Of a DNA stretch of 64,000 nucleotides, positions 1 through 10,149 are shown piece after piece. Both the position numbers and the translations under genes were made by a program. Origin of the DNA: Trichuris trichiura (taxonomy: Eukaryota > Nematoda > Enoplea > Trichinellida > Trichuridae). The DNA is taken from positions 1,364,001 to 1,428,000 of the forward strand of contig JBAJFE010000038.1 in assembly GCA_037903355.1 (NCBI GenBank), given 5' to 3'. Positions within the stretch are counted from its first letter, which is position 1; each line of letters opens with the position of its first letter. The notes under the pieces were generated by a model that saw nothing but the letters and a program-made list of their open reading frames with translations, was not told where the DNA came from and made no database searches.

Positions 1-63
1 GGTCGGCTGAATGGGAGTGCTTGCTGAATAGTCGACCAACCCGGGTGGTGGACTCGTTTTTTA

Positions 64-103
64 CCCATTGAAGACGAGCAAAGACAATGGCCGAAAGCTC
101 TGG
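64..103 (+). ncRNA. Degenerate hammerhead-like motif of a PLE pseudo-LTR
   Basis: The order of elements matches the other hammerhead-like units in this window. A CCA precedes TTGAAGAC, followed by a short hairpin, then CCGAAAGCTCTGG. The stem I strands CCA and TGG pair. The first core base is T where C is expected, so the ribozyme is probably inactive. It is followed by A/T-rich sequence like the tails of the other pseudo-LTR units. Confidence 0.45.
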
Positions 104-1640
104 TTAATAATAAAAGTCTTTTTGAAGAACGAGGTTAATTACCGTGTACGCTGGATTTTAAAAAACAGAGAAACCCCGTACGAAAAATGAAAAATGAATG
201 AACTTAGTTAGGTTCATGACTGTCTTACCGTGTGAACGAAAATTAATTGCAATGTGGACGCGTAGGTCGTAGATGCCAAGGCGACAAGTAGCAGGCAGAG
301 TACCATTCCTCTGGCCATGACTTGTAGTATCGTCTATCTTCCTGGCGTTTAAGTACAACTTTCCCTGTGTAGGCGGGCGCGAACAATATGAAGCATTGTA
401 TTAACAATAACCAGTTTAAACAAAATGACTGGCAGCTCTGGACGGGGCAGCAAGCGCAACCAAGAGCAAGGTGAAAAATTTTAACACGTAACTTCCAAAC
501 AAGTGGAATATCAAGAATATGGCTGTGCCAATCAAAAGCTCATGTATTTTGTCGAACGCCTCCGCAGCTCTGCAGCTTCCGGCTGCTACAAGTCCATCAA
601 GTCAATGAATTCTAATTTGAAATGATGCAGACATTCTTCGTGCAAATAATTTTTGACACTTCACATCCACAGGTAAACGTTTTTCGACTAGCGCATGCTC
701 ACAAAAAAATAACACTTGTCCAGGCGGTTGCTTCTAACTTCCCAGAAACTGTTGAAACGGCGCCACGGAAAATGAGACCTGGCGCACTTAGAATCTCATG
801 TTACGCTTCATGAGCTTTACAAACAATTAACTGGAAACCGTATAACCTGAAGTGCTCGTGACTGCTGCCTTGTTGTATGCATGGCCTTGTAGCGTTCCTC
901 CGCAACTAGCCATGCGACCTATAATAACTTAAGTGAAGCGTTTGAGAGTTCATCTATAATACATAACAGTGAAGATAAAATCATTCCTTGGAACTTACTG
1001 TTTCCTGATGACTATCGTCAGAGCAGCTGTGTTACCCAGAATGCTTCCTATCTGAGCGGCACGTGAAGAGCTGCACTACCTACCAACACAAGCAAATGGC
1101 GTGAACTTGTTCAGCGACTTCACTGGGCATTGCGCTAAAGATTGTGTCGAAATCCTGCACTGGCACACTGCGTAACCAGTTTTTGAATTGACTAGCCGAA
1201 AGAATGTGCTACACATGAGTAATCATTACGTGTTGGCAAAAGCTACATTGTCATTGAGGAATTCGCAGGGCATGAAAAGCTTAGTATTAAGGCACAGGCG
1301 TGTAGCTACGCCATCACTGATGAATAACAGTCTATGGTACATATTATTAGATTTCACATTTAATACTCGTTTTCCAGTTACTAAAAGTGGACAGATCTTT
1401 CTACGAGGGATATTCAGAAAATTCCCTGAAAAGCAGTGCAGTGACAGACAGGACGCCAACCGATAGGCAAAAACATGTTTAATTTTATTTCCATTATCTT
1501 CGGACTTGTACCGAGAGGTAACCTTATCTGACGCTGCGCCAGTGTGGTACAAGCTGCTCCTAAAGTAATCGTTTTTCTCATGATATGGAAAATCATCGTT
1601 TTGAGGTTAAAGCTAAAAGTTAATTTTTACCCAAAACTTA
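104..1640. other. No gene identified
   Basis: Only short unconvincing ORFs with no recognisable domain are present. I saw no RNA gene and no terminal repeats. Confidence 0.5.
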
Positions 1641-1644
1641 GTTA

Positions 1645-2600
1645 GCAGGCGAGAAGGTTTATTCAGTCTATGCAGCAGGTTTACGGAAGTAGTACCATCC
1701 AAACCCGTTGTCTATGAGTGGATAAAGCGTTTCAAGGAAGGCAGAGAGAACATCAAAAACAACCAGAGAGTGGGAAGACCAGTAACCTCAACGAGCGAAA
1801 GAACCGTGGTCCTTGTCCAGAACCTGGTGGAAGGAGACGGCAGGATTACCATCAGAAGAATTGCTGGAACGGCTGAGATCTCCCTTCATTCTGCATTTGG
1901 AATACTGCATGAAACCATTGGTCTGAAGAAGCTTTTAGTTCGGTAGGTGCTGAAAGCGTTGCGCGAAGAACACTTGGTTCGACGCGTTAACATTCTTCAG
2001 AGGTTTTTAATGAAGACTGAAGCGAATAAGATCAAGGTTTTTGACCGTATCATTGTGGAGATGAAACGCAGATCTACCAATATGACTCCCAGAGTAAGAT
2101 CCAATCGAAGCAGTGGCTACCAAGGGGGCTAGCAGCAGTCCAGTCAAGTTCAAAGCGGAGGGATTGGCTAGAAAGATTATGGTGACCATATTCTGGACTC
2201 GGAGGGAATAATTCGGACTGACTTCCTTGAAGGAGAGTGAACAGTCACTGCAAGTTATTACGGAGCGGTATTGCAAAAATTAAAGACCGCAGTGGCAAGA
2301 AAATGGTGTGGCAAGTTGCGCCTCGGTGTCCTTCTCCATCACGATAACGCAGCCTACAGTCCAGATCTTGCCCCGTCAGACTTTTTCCTATTCCCAAAGT
2401 TAAAATAACATTTAAGAGGTACGCTGTTCGGGTTAGTGGATGACGCGAAACACGTCGTCTCGACTTGGCGCAATACACAGTCCCCAGGATTCTACAAGTA
2501 TGCAGAGGTGGAGACGCCGTCTGCAGAAGTGCCTAGAGGTTGATGGAAGATACTTTGAGAAATAAGTTCGACACCATTGCAAATAAAATTTTTTAAAATT
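1645..2600 (+). pseudogene. Degenerate mariner-type transposase
   Basis: Conceptual translation in shifting frames gives recognisable mariner blocks. There is a helix-turn-helix part with YEWIKRFKEGRENIKNNQR and VGRPVTS, then RITIRRIAGTAEIS. Next comes a DET-like first catalytic region (DETQIYQYDS), then LLHHDNA, and YSPDLAPSDFFLFPKLK around the third aspartate. It ends in a FYKYAE block followed by W/R-rich sequence. Stop codons and frameshifts interrupt it, and about 25 codons are missing between HDNA and YSPDLAPSDFF. The mariner family uses a DDD catalytic triad. This copy cannot encode an active enzyme. I did not define its terminal inverted repeats. Confidence 0.8.
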
Positions 2601-2816
2601 TTTCTGGGAACTTTCCAAACAATCCTCATACATATTATTAACTGTTGGAAGGTTGCGCCTTCGAAGTCAAGCATAATCAAAGTAACCTTATTGGTTATAC
2701 AGTGCAAAGGGAATAGACGAGGGAACACTCATAAGCGAGCGACATGGTGGTAGGAAAGACGGAGGGAGAGACAGACGAGCGAGGTTAGCGAGGTTTTAAA
2801 TAGAGAGCGTCTAGAC

Positions 2817-3540
2817 CGGTGATTCCCAACCTTTTCTGCGCCAGGGCCCCATTCGTTCTTGCGTGGTTCTCCTCTTCAGTTTTCTCGCTTGAGGTTCTTA
2901 CGCGTTTATTAGAGTACCTATGACACACAGTTTGCCGAAGATTTCAACAATGAATTTGCTGTTGTCTTTTCCATCTGGTGAATACCGACGCTAACAACGA
3001 ACTTTTAATCTGCATTTTAAAACTCTTCAATTTAAAAGTTCGTTGTTAGCACCGATCTCTTCCCTATGGAAAAGACAGTAACAAATGCGAATCTAATTCC
3101 TGACATGTGTGCAAGGCTTTTCAGTCACGCGGTCTATGAATTTCAGACGACCTGTAACTGCGCTTTTTTGCTGAGCGTATGAAGGTAGGCCAAAAAGATT
3201 TCTTGGTTATATGGAATTGGTCGAAACTTCTTCGTCGTCGTGAAGTCGTCGCCAAAGGGAGGAACTGCGCAGCCACATTTAGTATCCAGCGAGCTTCTGC
3301 GAATTGTCAGTGACTTAGCTTGAACGCCGCAGGGTTCTATTGATTTAGGAGCGTCACGCTACGCTGATGGCAAGTTCCTTTCTCTATGCTCCGTGATATT
3401 CAGAAGTTGCTTACTCTCTGTTTTCACGAGAAACGTTACATTAGAAAAAAGATAAGGGCACAACCCGGGGACCCCCAAAGGCCCACTTAGCATTACAGGA
3501 CCCCCTTCGACTCCCCCTGGGCCCCCAAAGAGAAACACTG
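2817..3540. mobile_element. Non-autonomous hAT-like element with perfect 8-bp TSD
   Basis: The element starts CGGTGATTCCC and ends GAGAAACACTG, which are imperfect terminal inverted repeats of hAT type. The 8 bases GTCTAGAC occur immediately outside both ends (2809-2816 and 3541-3548), and 8-bp duplications are the hAT hallmark. Near both ends are runs of GGGCCCC/GGCCCCC. No transposase is encoded. A further left end of similar sequence (CCATTCTCAACC followed by TTTTCTGCGC) occurs near 45731. Confidence 0.8.
2955..3085. repeat. Internal inverted repeat within the hAT-like element
   Basis: Left arm 2955-3011 and right arm 3031-3085 are reverse complements over most of their length. The best-matched core is GCTAACAACGAACTTTTAA with its complement. 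The arms are separated by about 20 bases, so the single strand would form a long hairpin. It may be an older MITE nested inside the hAT-like element. Confidence 0.7.
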
Positions 3541-3548
3541 GTCTAGAC

Positions 3549-4680
3549 ACCTGCCAGACATCGTCGCTCCCACAGCCTTGGGTTAACGATATTAAACGGG
3601 TCACAGAGTGGCCATCAATGGACACCATCCATCACCGTTAATCCTGCCCACTAAAAACTCTGCTCTTTTATTTGTGACAGATGTCTGGCGCAGCAGCTCC
3701 AACATTAAGCTGTCTAGCCCAATAGTCACTGCATGCCAAAGTACGTACACTCAATGGTGGAAAACTCTCTATACTACCACAATTTACAAAAGGTACTTGA
3801 GCAATTATCCGTAGATTGGCATATCCTGTTTTGAAATAAGTACTAGCTTTGAATGAAATTGAGGGAATTATAACCCTTGCTTTGAAGGGGCTCATGATAA
3901 AGACAAGGCCAAACAAGAAGTTGAAAATAATATCCGCAAGAGCAGATATGCATTTTTCCATTTTATTTCTACGTAAAGATTGAAAAACGAACATTAGCAA
4001 GTTCTTTAGCCATTCAACTGCAGGAGGCATATGTTTGCAGGTTCACCATCTCTTAACAGCGCTACACGGAAAACGCCCGCTTTTCGTTGTACGGTTTTCC
4101 TCATCCAGTGCAGATTTCGCACTTTTATTCTAACTTTATTGAATTCTATTGAATATATTCTAGCTTTTATCAATCTTTCGTAAAGTTTTCAGGCTAGGCG
4201 TTCCGTCGCCACAGTTGTGTACTAAGATAAAAAGAGTTCTAGTCGTTTTAATTTGATGAGACGAATTGTTTTAAACGAAATGGGGCCAAAATGTATGAGA
4301 TATTTAAAATTACAGTATGTTCAAGAAGTTTACTGTTGAAACTAGAAGAGAGGAAGAATGAAGTGAAGAAAAATTCACGAAAGGAGTTGGAAAAAAGAGA
4401 CATAAAGGCCAGAATAAAATCAATTAAATAACTTAGACAAAAAAAGTAAACTTAACAGGTCTTTCCTGTTTGCTGCCCACCAGTCGCACTGTAACTTCGC
4501 GAAAACAGTGAAAAGTGCAGGTTTCTGAGATCCAACTTTAACCTCGCTTCCTATCGGGCGACGGTTTTTGAGGCTGCGCAGAGATCAGCGCATAGCGAAT
4601 CGTGTAGCGCACATAACCACCAATGCGGTTTTACTCAACAACAATAACACAGTATCAACCAAAAATGAAAAGGAAGTTAG
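3549..4680. other. No gene identified
   Basis: I see no coding domain on either strand. The minus-strand ORF covering 3668-4030 has no recognisable family and no clear splice context. Confidence 0.45.
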
Positions 4681-4687
4681 ATCCTAA

Positions 4688-4733
4688 TGTCAAGCTATAT
4701 GATCATCAGGTAAGGTGAACGTTACAGTCCTCT
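4688..4733. repeat. About 46-bp repeat shared with 8510-8555
   Basis: TGTCAAGCTATATGATCATC and the following bases up to GTTAC...GTCCTCT occur here and again at 8510-8555 with a few mismatches. Here the repeat lies just upstream of a Penelope-like endonuclease remnant. It may be part of the same old element family. Confidence 0.65.
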
Positions 4734-4975
4734 GCAAAGCCCTCTCTCAGAAGCTGAGCGAGCGTATTTATGGCATAGTGGAAGGACTTAGCAACGCAGG
4801 CTTGACTCAGTCGTTGCTCACGGTCTTCGCTTTGCAATTTCGGATGGCATTCACTGTCGTATCCGTACGGTTGGTGACGGTGGGCGGTCATTCATATACT
4901 GGGAATAGCTATGATCGGTGAGCGCCGACAAACTCAAAATCGACAAATGTTATATCCATACTACGTTCTGGTAAA

Positions 4976-5344
4976 GTGAAGCTCTCCGCTGAGGAAAGGT
5001 CCGGAGCGTTCTACAATGTTAAGTACAGCTGCGAGGCTTACTACATTGGCGAAACAGGGTACACTGTGGCGCACAGGTTCCACCAATGCCATAAAGTTAT
5101 CAGTACACACAGAACAGCTGAAAAGCGGCACAGAGGTGAAACTGTAGTCATAAAAAGACGCCTGCAAAAGAAAGACCCGACAGAGATCATCGAAGAGGCG
5201 GTGAGCTCTTCAGCCGTTATGGAGCACGTGGAACCGCAACCGCGAGTTGACCGATTCCTTGTTTCATGCTGTTGTCCGGACGACTGGATCATTGTCACAC
5301 AGATACGGCACGAACCTTTTTTCAGACTCAAGAAGCTCAAATAA
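4976..5344 (+). pseudogene. Penelope-like GIY-YIG endonuclease remnant
   Basis: The 122-codon ORF contains GAFYNVKYSCEAYYIGETGY, followed by a RFHQCHKVI block and SSAVMEHVE. The order matches the PLE C-terminal GIY-YIG domain seen intact at 57303-58037 (LVYAIECPCSGVYIGETGNT, RFKEHIKG, SSAVVEHAS). In PLEs this domain nicks target DNA for retrotransposition. No reverse transcriptase is recognisable upstream and the N-terminal part is missing. The sequence is clearly diverged from the 53-58 kb element, so this is a different, older PLE lineage. Confidence 0.75.
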
Positions 5345-5535
5345 GCAATGTGCATCCCCTAGAACCCTTGCGTCAATAGAGACGAGCAGGTAGAGATAAG
5401 TGCTGCGTGGTCAGCAGTGGCAGTCGCGACAGACTGCGCACCCATTCACTGAGCCACACTGTTGACCCTTTCACCCTCTTTCGTTAGCGACCACTAGTAC
5501 TGACACCGGTCCGCCGCTGACATTACCATTCAAAC

Positions 5536-5962
5536 CAGTGATTCTCACGGTGGGGCATTTGCCCCACTGCGGGGCCTTTTTGAAGTCCAACGGGGCCCTT
5601 GGGGGACACTTTTGATCTGTGAGGGCAGATGCTCTACCTGGGCCATCGTGTCGAAATGCTTAAGAAGGCGTGGTCCGCGGGCCAGTTGTTGTGCGTACTG
5701 GTAAAAAAAGTTGCATGCTGTTGCGCCCGCAATTCAGACTGACCGGAAGGGAGGACCAGGGGAGGTAGTCGGCTCACAGCTGAGAAGGTAAGTGTCTGCA
5801 CACTATGTGGAAAACGCTTTCCTTACCGAACTTTGTGCAGTACCTACATTATGACGTCCCGATTACCTCCCGTCCTCCTTTCCAGCCAATCAGTATTGCG
5901 GGGCCCAAACGCTCAGAAACGTTCACAGAGGGCGCTGGCAACCCTGAGCTTGAGAAACACTG
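5536..5962. mobile_element. hAT-like MITE, GC-rich
   Basis: It begins CAGTGATTCTCA and ends TTGAGAAACACTG, an inverted-repeat pair typical of hAT MITEs. The flanking octamers ATTCAAAC and ATCTAAAC match at 6 of 8 positions, as expected for an aged target duplication. Internally it has GGGGCC-rich blocks. It is related along its length to the element at 51471-51953. No transposase is present. Confidence 0.75.
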
Positions 5963-6943
5963 ATCTAAACAATTTAGCGCTAAGGACGGAACAAGGTAGT
6001 CCAAGGGGCTTCGTTCTTTACTAGTGCATCAGTTAACTCATTCAGATGTTAGGTGCCTACCAGCAGGGAAGACAAAAGATCGCAGCAACTGCAGAGATTA
6101 ACGCGAACTCCGACTAGCAGGCCTGTTAGAGCACCGCTTTATAAGCTTAGGGTAAGGTGGTAAACAAGTCGGCTCCCTCCCTGCTAATCTGGGTAGGCTA
6201 GCTTGCTCTCGCCTAATTCGGCCATTCAAGAAAAGCCATGTGCACCTGTGCCACGTAATCCGCGCGTTCAGCGAATGCCACAGCATGGCAATTGCAACTG
6301 CAGATGCAGCTAGGTGGTAGTAATTCGTGGTCCACCAAACACCTGTCCGTGGCTAATAGGCATGCGCACTCCCAGCCAATCCGCCTATTGATGGAATGCC
6401 ACATGCAGTGTGAGGAAGCAGGTGCGTGGGCACAATCTTTGTAGGTTAACTGATTCAAGCGGTGACAGAAGCGGATTAGTGCCCATAACCTTTCTGAAAA
6501 ACAACTGCAGAAAGGTATAAAACCACGCATGCCGAAGGGCAGAGTGTAGACGGAGATAAGGACCGACGAGCTCTATACTACTTTATCACCGGCCATTAGT
6601 TGTGTCGTTATGTACACTTAGCATTATGCCACGCACTTCTTCTGCAATAAACTCTTCCGCACAAGCTCAAGGAGTCGCTCAAGCAGTTGCGCTGTCCCGC
6701 GGCAACTCTGCAACAGGTAGCATGGACGCGCGAGGTGTAACACTGGCTGTAGTCCTCCTTTTGACCTTCCCGGCTATTGCACCATCGCAATAAGCCGCAT
6801 TAGCGCCATGCTGGTTCCCGTTCACTAGCCCTTTCACAGGTGTGAAAGTGCTCCCGTCCACTGCTATACGAGTCATAGCGTACCAAGACGGACCTTGCAA
6901 GGGGACGGCTGCTATGAGTGCTCCCAGCTTCACGTATGTATGC
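5963..6943. other. No gene; GC-richer, promoter-like TATAAAA at 6516
   Basis: The stretch is GC-richer than its surroundings. A TATAAAA box at 6516-6522 sits in GGTATAAAACC. ORFs on both strands are short and unrecognised. A solo LTR is possible, but I could not define ends or a target duplication. Confidence 0.3.
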
Positions 6944-7023
6944 GGTCGTAATTTAATTGAAGAATGTCTTTATTACGGATTTTCTCCCGTTGTGAAAATA
7001 ACAAAGAGGTTTTAACACTTCTT

Positions 7024-7062
7024 CCGGAGCTTTCGGGTTCTTTCGCGACCCGTCTTCAGCGG
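7024..7062 (-). ncRNA. Hammerhead-ribozyme-like motif (PLE pseudo-LTR)
   Basis: Read on the minus strand: CCG, CTGAAGA, an extra C, stem II GGGT/ACCC with a 9-base loop, GAAA, then AGCTC and CGG. Stem I is CCG/CGG. AGCT would give a minimal stem III, possibly through dimerisation. The predicted cut follows the C after AGCT. It mirrors the plus-strand copy at 7087-7125. One extra C lies between CTGAAGA and stem II compared with the textbook core. Confidence 0.65.
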
Positions 7063-7086
7063 TGAAATTATGTATACATAATTTCA

Positions 7087-7125
7087 CCGCTGAAGACGGG
7101 TCGCGAAAGAACCCGAAAGCTCCGG
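7087..7125 (+). ncRNA. Hammerhead-ribozyme-like motif (PLE pseudo-LTR)
   Basis: Core elements in order: CCG, CTGAAGA, C, hairpin GGGT-loop-ACCC, GAAA, AGCT, C, CGG. This is the mirror copy of the 7024-7062 motif. The order fits a type I hammerhead with a minimal stem III, as described for Penelope-like elements. Confidence 0.65.
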
Positions 7126-7248
7126 AAGAAGTGTTAAAACCTCTTTGTTATTTTCACAACGGGAGAAAATCCGTAATAAAGACATTCTTCAATATGAAAA
7201 CTCACACTCCCGTACAAAAACATCATGTTTTCAAGGTCGTAATTTAAT

Positions 7249-9357
7249 GCTCCTATGCGATGCGATTGACGTCGGCGCGCAGATGCCCGGACAGATTCCG
7301 TAATTGTGGCTGTAACTGCCGAATGCAATGACTGCGTATGCGCTGCAAACCAGTAAGCTAACCAAACGTAATGCGCAAATGTGATGCACTCTGATGCCCG
7401 CGTGCTGCTGCCAAGACGGAATCGGTCGGCAATCGCGGTTTTCCTTTAACCGTTGCTAATCTCTTTTTTTGACATGACAAGCGTGAAATGCACTCCGACA
7501 GATTCGTCTAACAGAGCAGCTAATTCTGATTAGCGGTAATCTGTGCGCAGTCAGGCAAGCGTCGTACACTGAGATGCCACACAAAAGTTCGACCTCAGGA
7601 ATCTGCATTTTTCGCTATCTTCGCAAAGTTACAGAACAAATGGTGGGCAGCAGACAGAAAGATCCTACTTGGATCCAACAAATATCATGTAGCGGTTCAG
7701 ACATAAGCGCAACTATCTACATTTAACAATACTGTATGCGTGTTGCTTGCTTGCTGTGAAGACCGTACGTGCTGTACTTTGATGTTGTTGGAAAAGTAAA
7801 AAAGCTAGCTCGGTTGCGTTGTATTGGTTCTGCTACAGTCAGAATAAAGAAGGAGAATTTTTCTAAGGATGACTTTCTTGTTTTAAAATTGTTGAAGTAC
7901 AAAAATAAAATAAAACAGAAATAATATAGCAATTCCTGCCAGCTCTGGCCAGTCGAAACGATCTTCAGGTTAGGGCTGCGATAGTCGTTGGTAATGTCTA
8001 GGAGCACGGTACAGAGTGTGAGAGACGAGTGAGCGAGTCGGTCGGTCGTTGGGTAGTGTTTGTGTCGTCTGAGAGAAAGTAAACGTTCGAACAACCCATC
8101 GTAGCGTGTATTCTGTGTCATCGTCGGGTGGGACCTCTCTCGTAATGACCGAGTTCGTTACAATAAATTATTATAATATAAAATTTAAATACAGTGAAAC
8201 CTCAATAGTAAGAAACTCGAAGTTAGGAACTCTTCACATACCAATTCGCTGAGGAGAAGGTTAAACTACAGTATGATAAAATGACATGGAAGCCGTGAGC
8301 GTTCGATCTTTTGGGGCATTTTTTCATTCAGAACAAACACGAATCACATAATTTTTTAAAAAAATTAAATTTTTGATCGCGCCGTTATAGTAAATTTGAA
8401 TTCGGCAGTCATACAATATATTGTAGAGTGCGCAACCATCAGTCACCTTTTATTGATAAGAGCAACCAATACAGTAATACACCAAGTAAAAGCAAGCTAC
8501 CCCTCTTACTGTCAAGCTATATGATCATCAGGTAACATGAATGTTACGGTCCTCTACAATATGAAAATCAGGCAACATGATAGGGTATGCAGACTCTCGA
8601 TTATAACAAAATTTCAATTTAACATTTATTCTTTGGCAAGTATTGTTGTTAGCATCCAGGTAATACTATATATATTAGTAGTGCATCGAAATGGTCGTCA
8701 ACTCGCGGCCATTGTAGATGTGCCAAAAGAACTCATACTGATGCAGTGCATTACTGAACTGACATTGTCTCTGTTGATGCTGTAGTTACTTTGTTAGGCT
8801 GTGAACTTGTCCAGAAGCTTCGCTGTGTAATGCGTGGGATTAAGATTCAAAACGAGTTGCATTGAAAGATGGGAACCTGCATTCACGGTACCATACTAGG
8901 CCGATCACTTGTTAATTCAATGCAAGCGCTTAGGAGCATTGGAACTTTGAAAAGAAAGGTAATCATATGAAGGTTTGCAGTGCTGATTTTCGTCCGTTTT
9001 TACGGTACTGCAATGCATGTAGAACTGACTCTTCGTTAGCAATGTTTGGAGTACCGTTCTTAATCGTTGCGCTAAAACTTTAACGCGATTCGTTATTTAT
9101 AGACTTACATCTTTTGGTGTGTTTCCTTGCAGAGATGTTTAGGGTTTAGTTGAATGGATTTTGCAAACTAATAATATGTAGGTTGGTTGAGATTAACTAT
9201 TACTATCATACCGTTACTAATATTCTTATTACCGTGCTCGTGTCTTGTAAATTTCGTGCTGCTTTGAACAGCTTCATTCCGTTTACATTTTGAGCTTATC
9301 TCTTGTAGAGCTTTTACCATTACTATTGCCAAACTAGTTGGTATTTAGTGTACAGAA
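7249..9357. other. No gene identified; repeat debris
   Basis: The stretch holds the second copy of the 46-bp repeat (8510-8555). A CAGTGAAACCTC end near 8194 resembles pogo/Tc1-type MITE termini, but no partner end is evident. The last few hundred bases are A/T-rich and should include the promoter of the MPV17-like gene at 9358. No RNA gene is visible. Confidence 0.4.
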
Positions 9358-9903
9358 ATGTACGCATGGTACAACAGAAAACTACTGCTTCATCCCTGGA
9401 AAGGGCAAATGGTCGTAGCAGGATTCATGATGATCTCGGGTGATTTAATTTCTCAAGTGGCAATTGAACGGCGGCACTCCTTGAATGAGATAGAAGCTGA
9501 ACGTGCAGCTAGATTTCTTTTTATCGGGACATTCTACGTCGGGCCATCTTTATGGGCCTGGTTTACCTTCCTGGAGCGACGAGTTCCAGGTAGCACCATC
9601 GGAGTTGCAGTCAAACGGATGATGCTAGACCAGCTTGTTTTTGCTCCCATCTCCTACTTAGGCTTTCTATCCTTAATCGGTTTTCTCAGGCGTATGGACG
9701 GCGATGGAGTCCTTGAGAAGGTGAAGAACGAATTTTGGCCGGTATATCTCGCAAATTTAAAAGTCTGGCCAGCCGTTCAGTTGTTCAACTTCTATGTCAT
9801 ACCAGTACAGCACAGGCTATTAATTACGAAATGTGTGGGCTTTCTATGGAATACCTTCTTATCGTGGAGAACAAATCGCCAGAATTCCGACAATTCGAAA
9901 TAG
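9358..9903 (+). CDS. MPV17: MPV17/PMP22-family inner-membrane protein
   Basis: The 181-residue intronless ORF aligns end to end with the MPV17 family (human MPV17 is 176 residues). Visible family features are HPWK near residue 12, GDLISQ near 28, ERRVPG near 75 and LDQLVFAP near 92. The C-terminal signature is VWPAVQLFNFYVIPVQHR followed by WNTFLSW. Four hydrophobic segments are expected for the family. MPV17 is a mitochondrial inner-membrane channel-like protein needed to maintain mitochondrial DNA; other paralogues are peroxisomal (PXMP2) or vacuolar. Similarity is closest to MPV17 itself. A polyadenylation-like ATTAAA lies at 9986-9991. The next gene, COG2, begins about 250 bp downstream on the same strand. 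Confidence 0.93.
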   Translation: MYAWYNRKLLLHPWKGQMVVAGFMMISGDLISQVAIERRHSLNEIEAERAARFLFIGTFYVGPSLWAWFTFLERRVPGSTIGVAVKRMMLDQLVFAPISYLGFLSLIGFLRRMDGDGVLEKVKNEFWPVYLANLKVWPAVQLFNFYVIPVQHRLLITKCVGFLWNTFLSWRTNRQNSDNSK

Positions 9904-10149
9904 TTCTATTTCGTGTATGCGCGTGTTTCTATGACGCATACGCTGACGACGGATCTCAAAACGTTCCAAATGCTCCATTGTGTCTATTAAAAATTTTTTA
10001 GTAGCGGGAAGTTTGTCTGTTTAGCATTATACCATGAAGCTTCTACACATTTCCGCTACTAATGTAACGTTCATATGTATTTTTCCTGATCGCATCAAAA
10101 AAATAAAATTAAAATTTGTTGCATTTCACAAACTGTCTTTTTTAGCGCA

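Larger units (their letters stand above)
6958..7234. mobile_element. Inverted pair of PLE pseudo-LTRs with 14-bp TSD
   Basis: The insertion is a near-perfect palindrome centred at about 7075 (TATGTATACATA). The left arm is minus strand and the right arm plus strand. GGTCGTAATTTAAT occurs directly on both sides (6944-6957 and 7235-7248), giving a perfect 14-bp TSD. The right arm is longer and ends with CCCGTACAAAAACATCATG then TTTTCAA; the left arm stops earlier, at the complement of CATTCTTCAA. Both arms carry a hammerhead-like core. The CCGTAATAAAGAC and CCCGTAC blocks are shared with the pseudo-LTRs of the full PLE copies at 53-58 kb. There is no coding capacity, so mobilisation in trans by a PLE is inferred. 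Confidence 0.85.

Noticed and set aside
6944..7248. CRISPR-like repeat or rho-independent terminator
   Set aside because: The palindrome has a target duplication and a PLE tail, and the genes in the window are eukaryotic.
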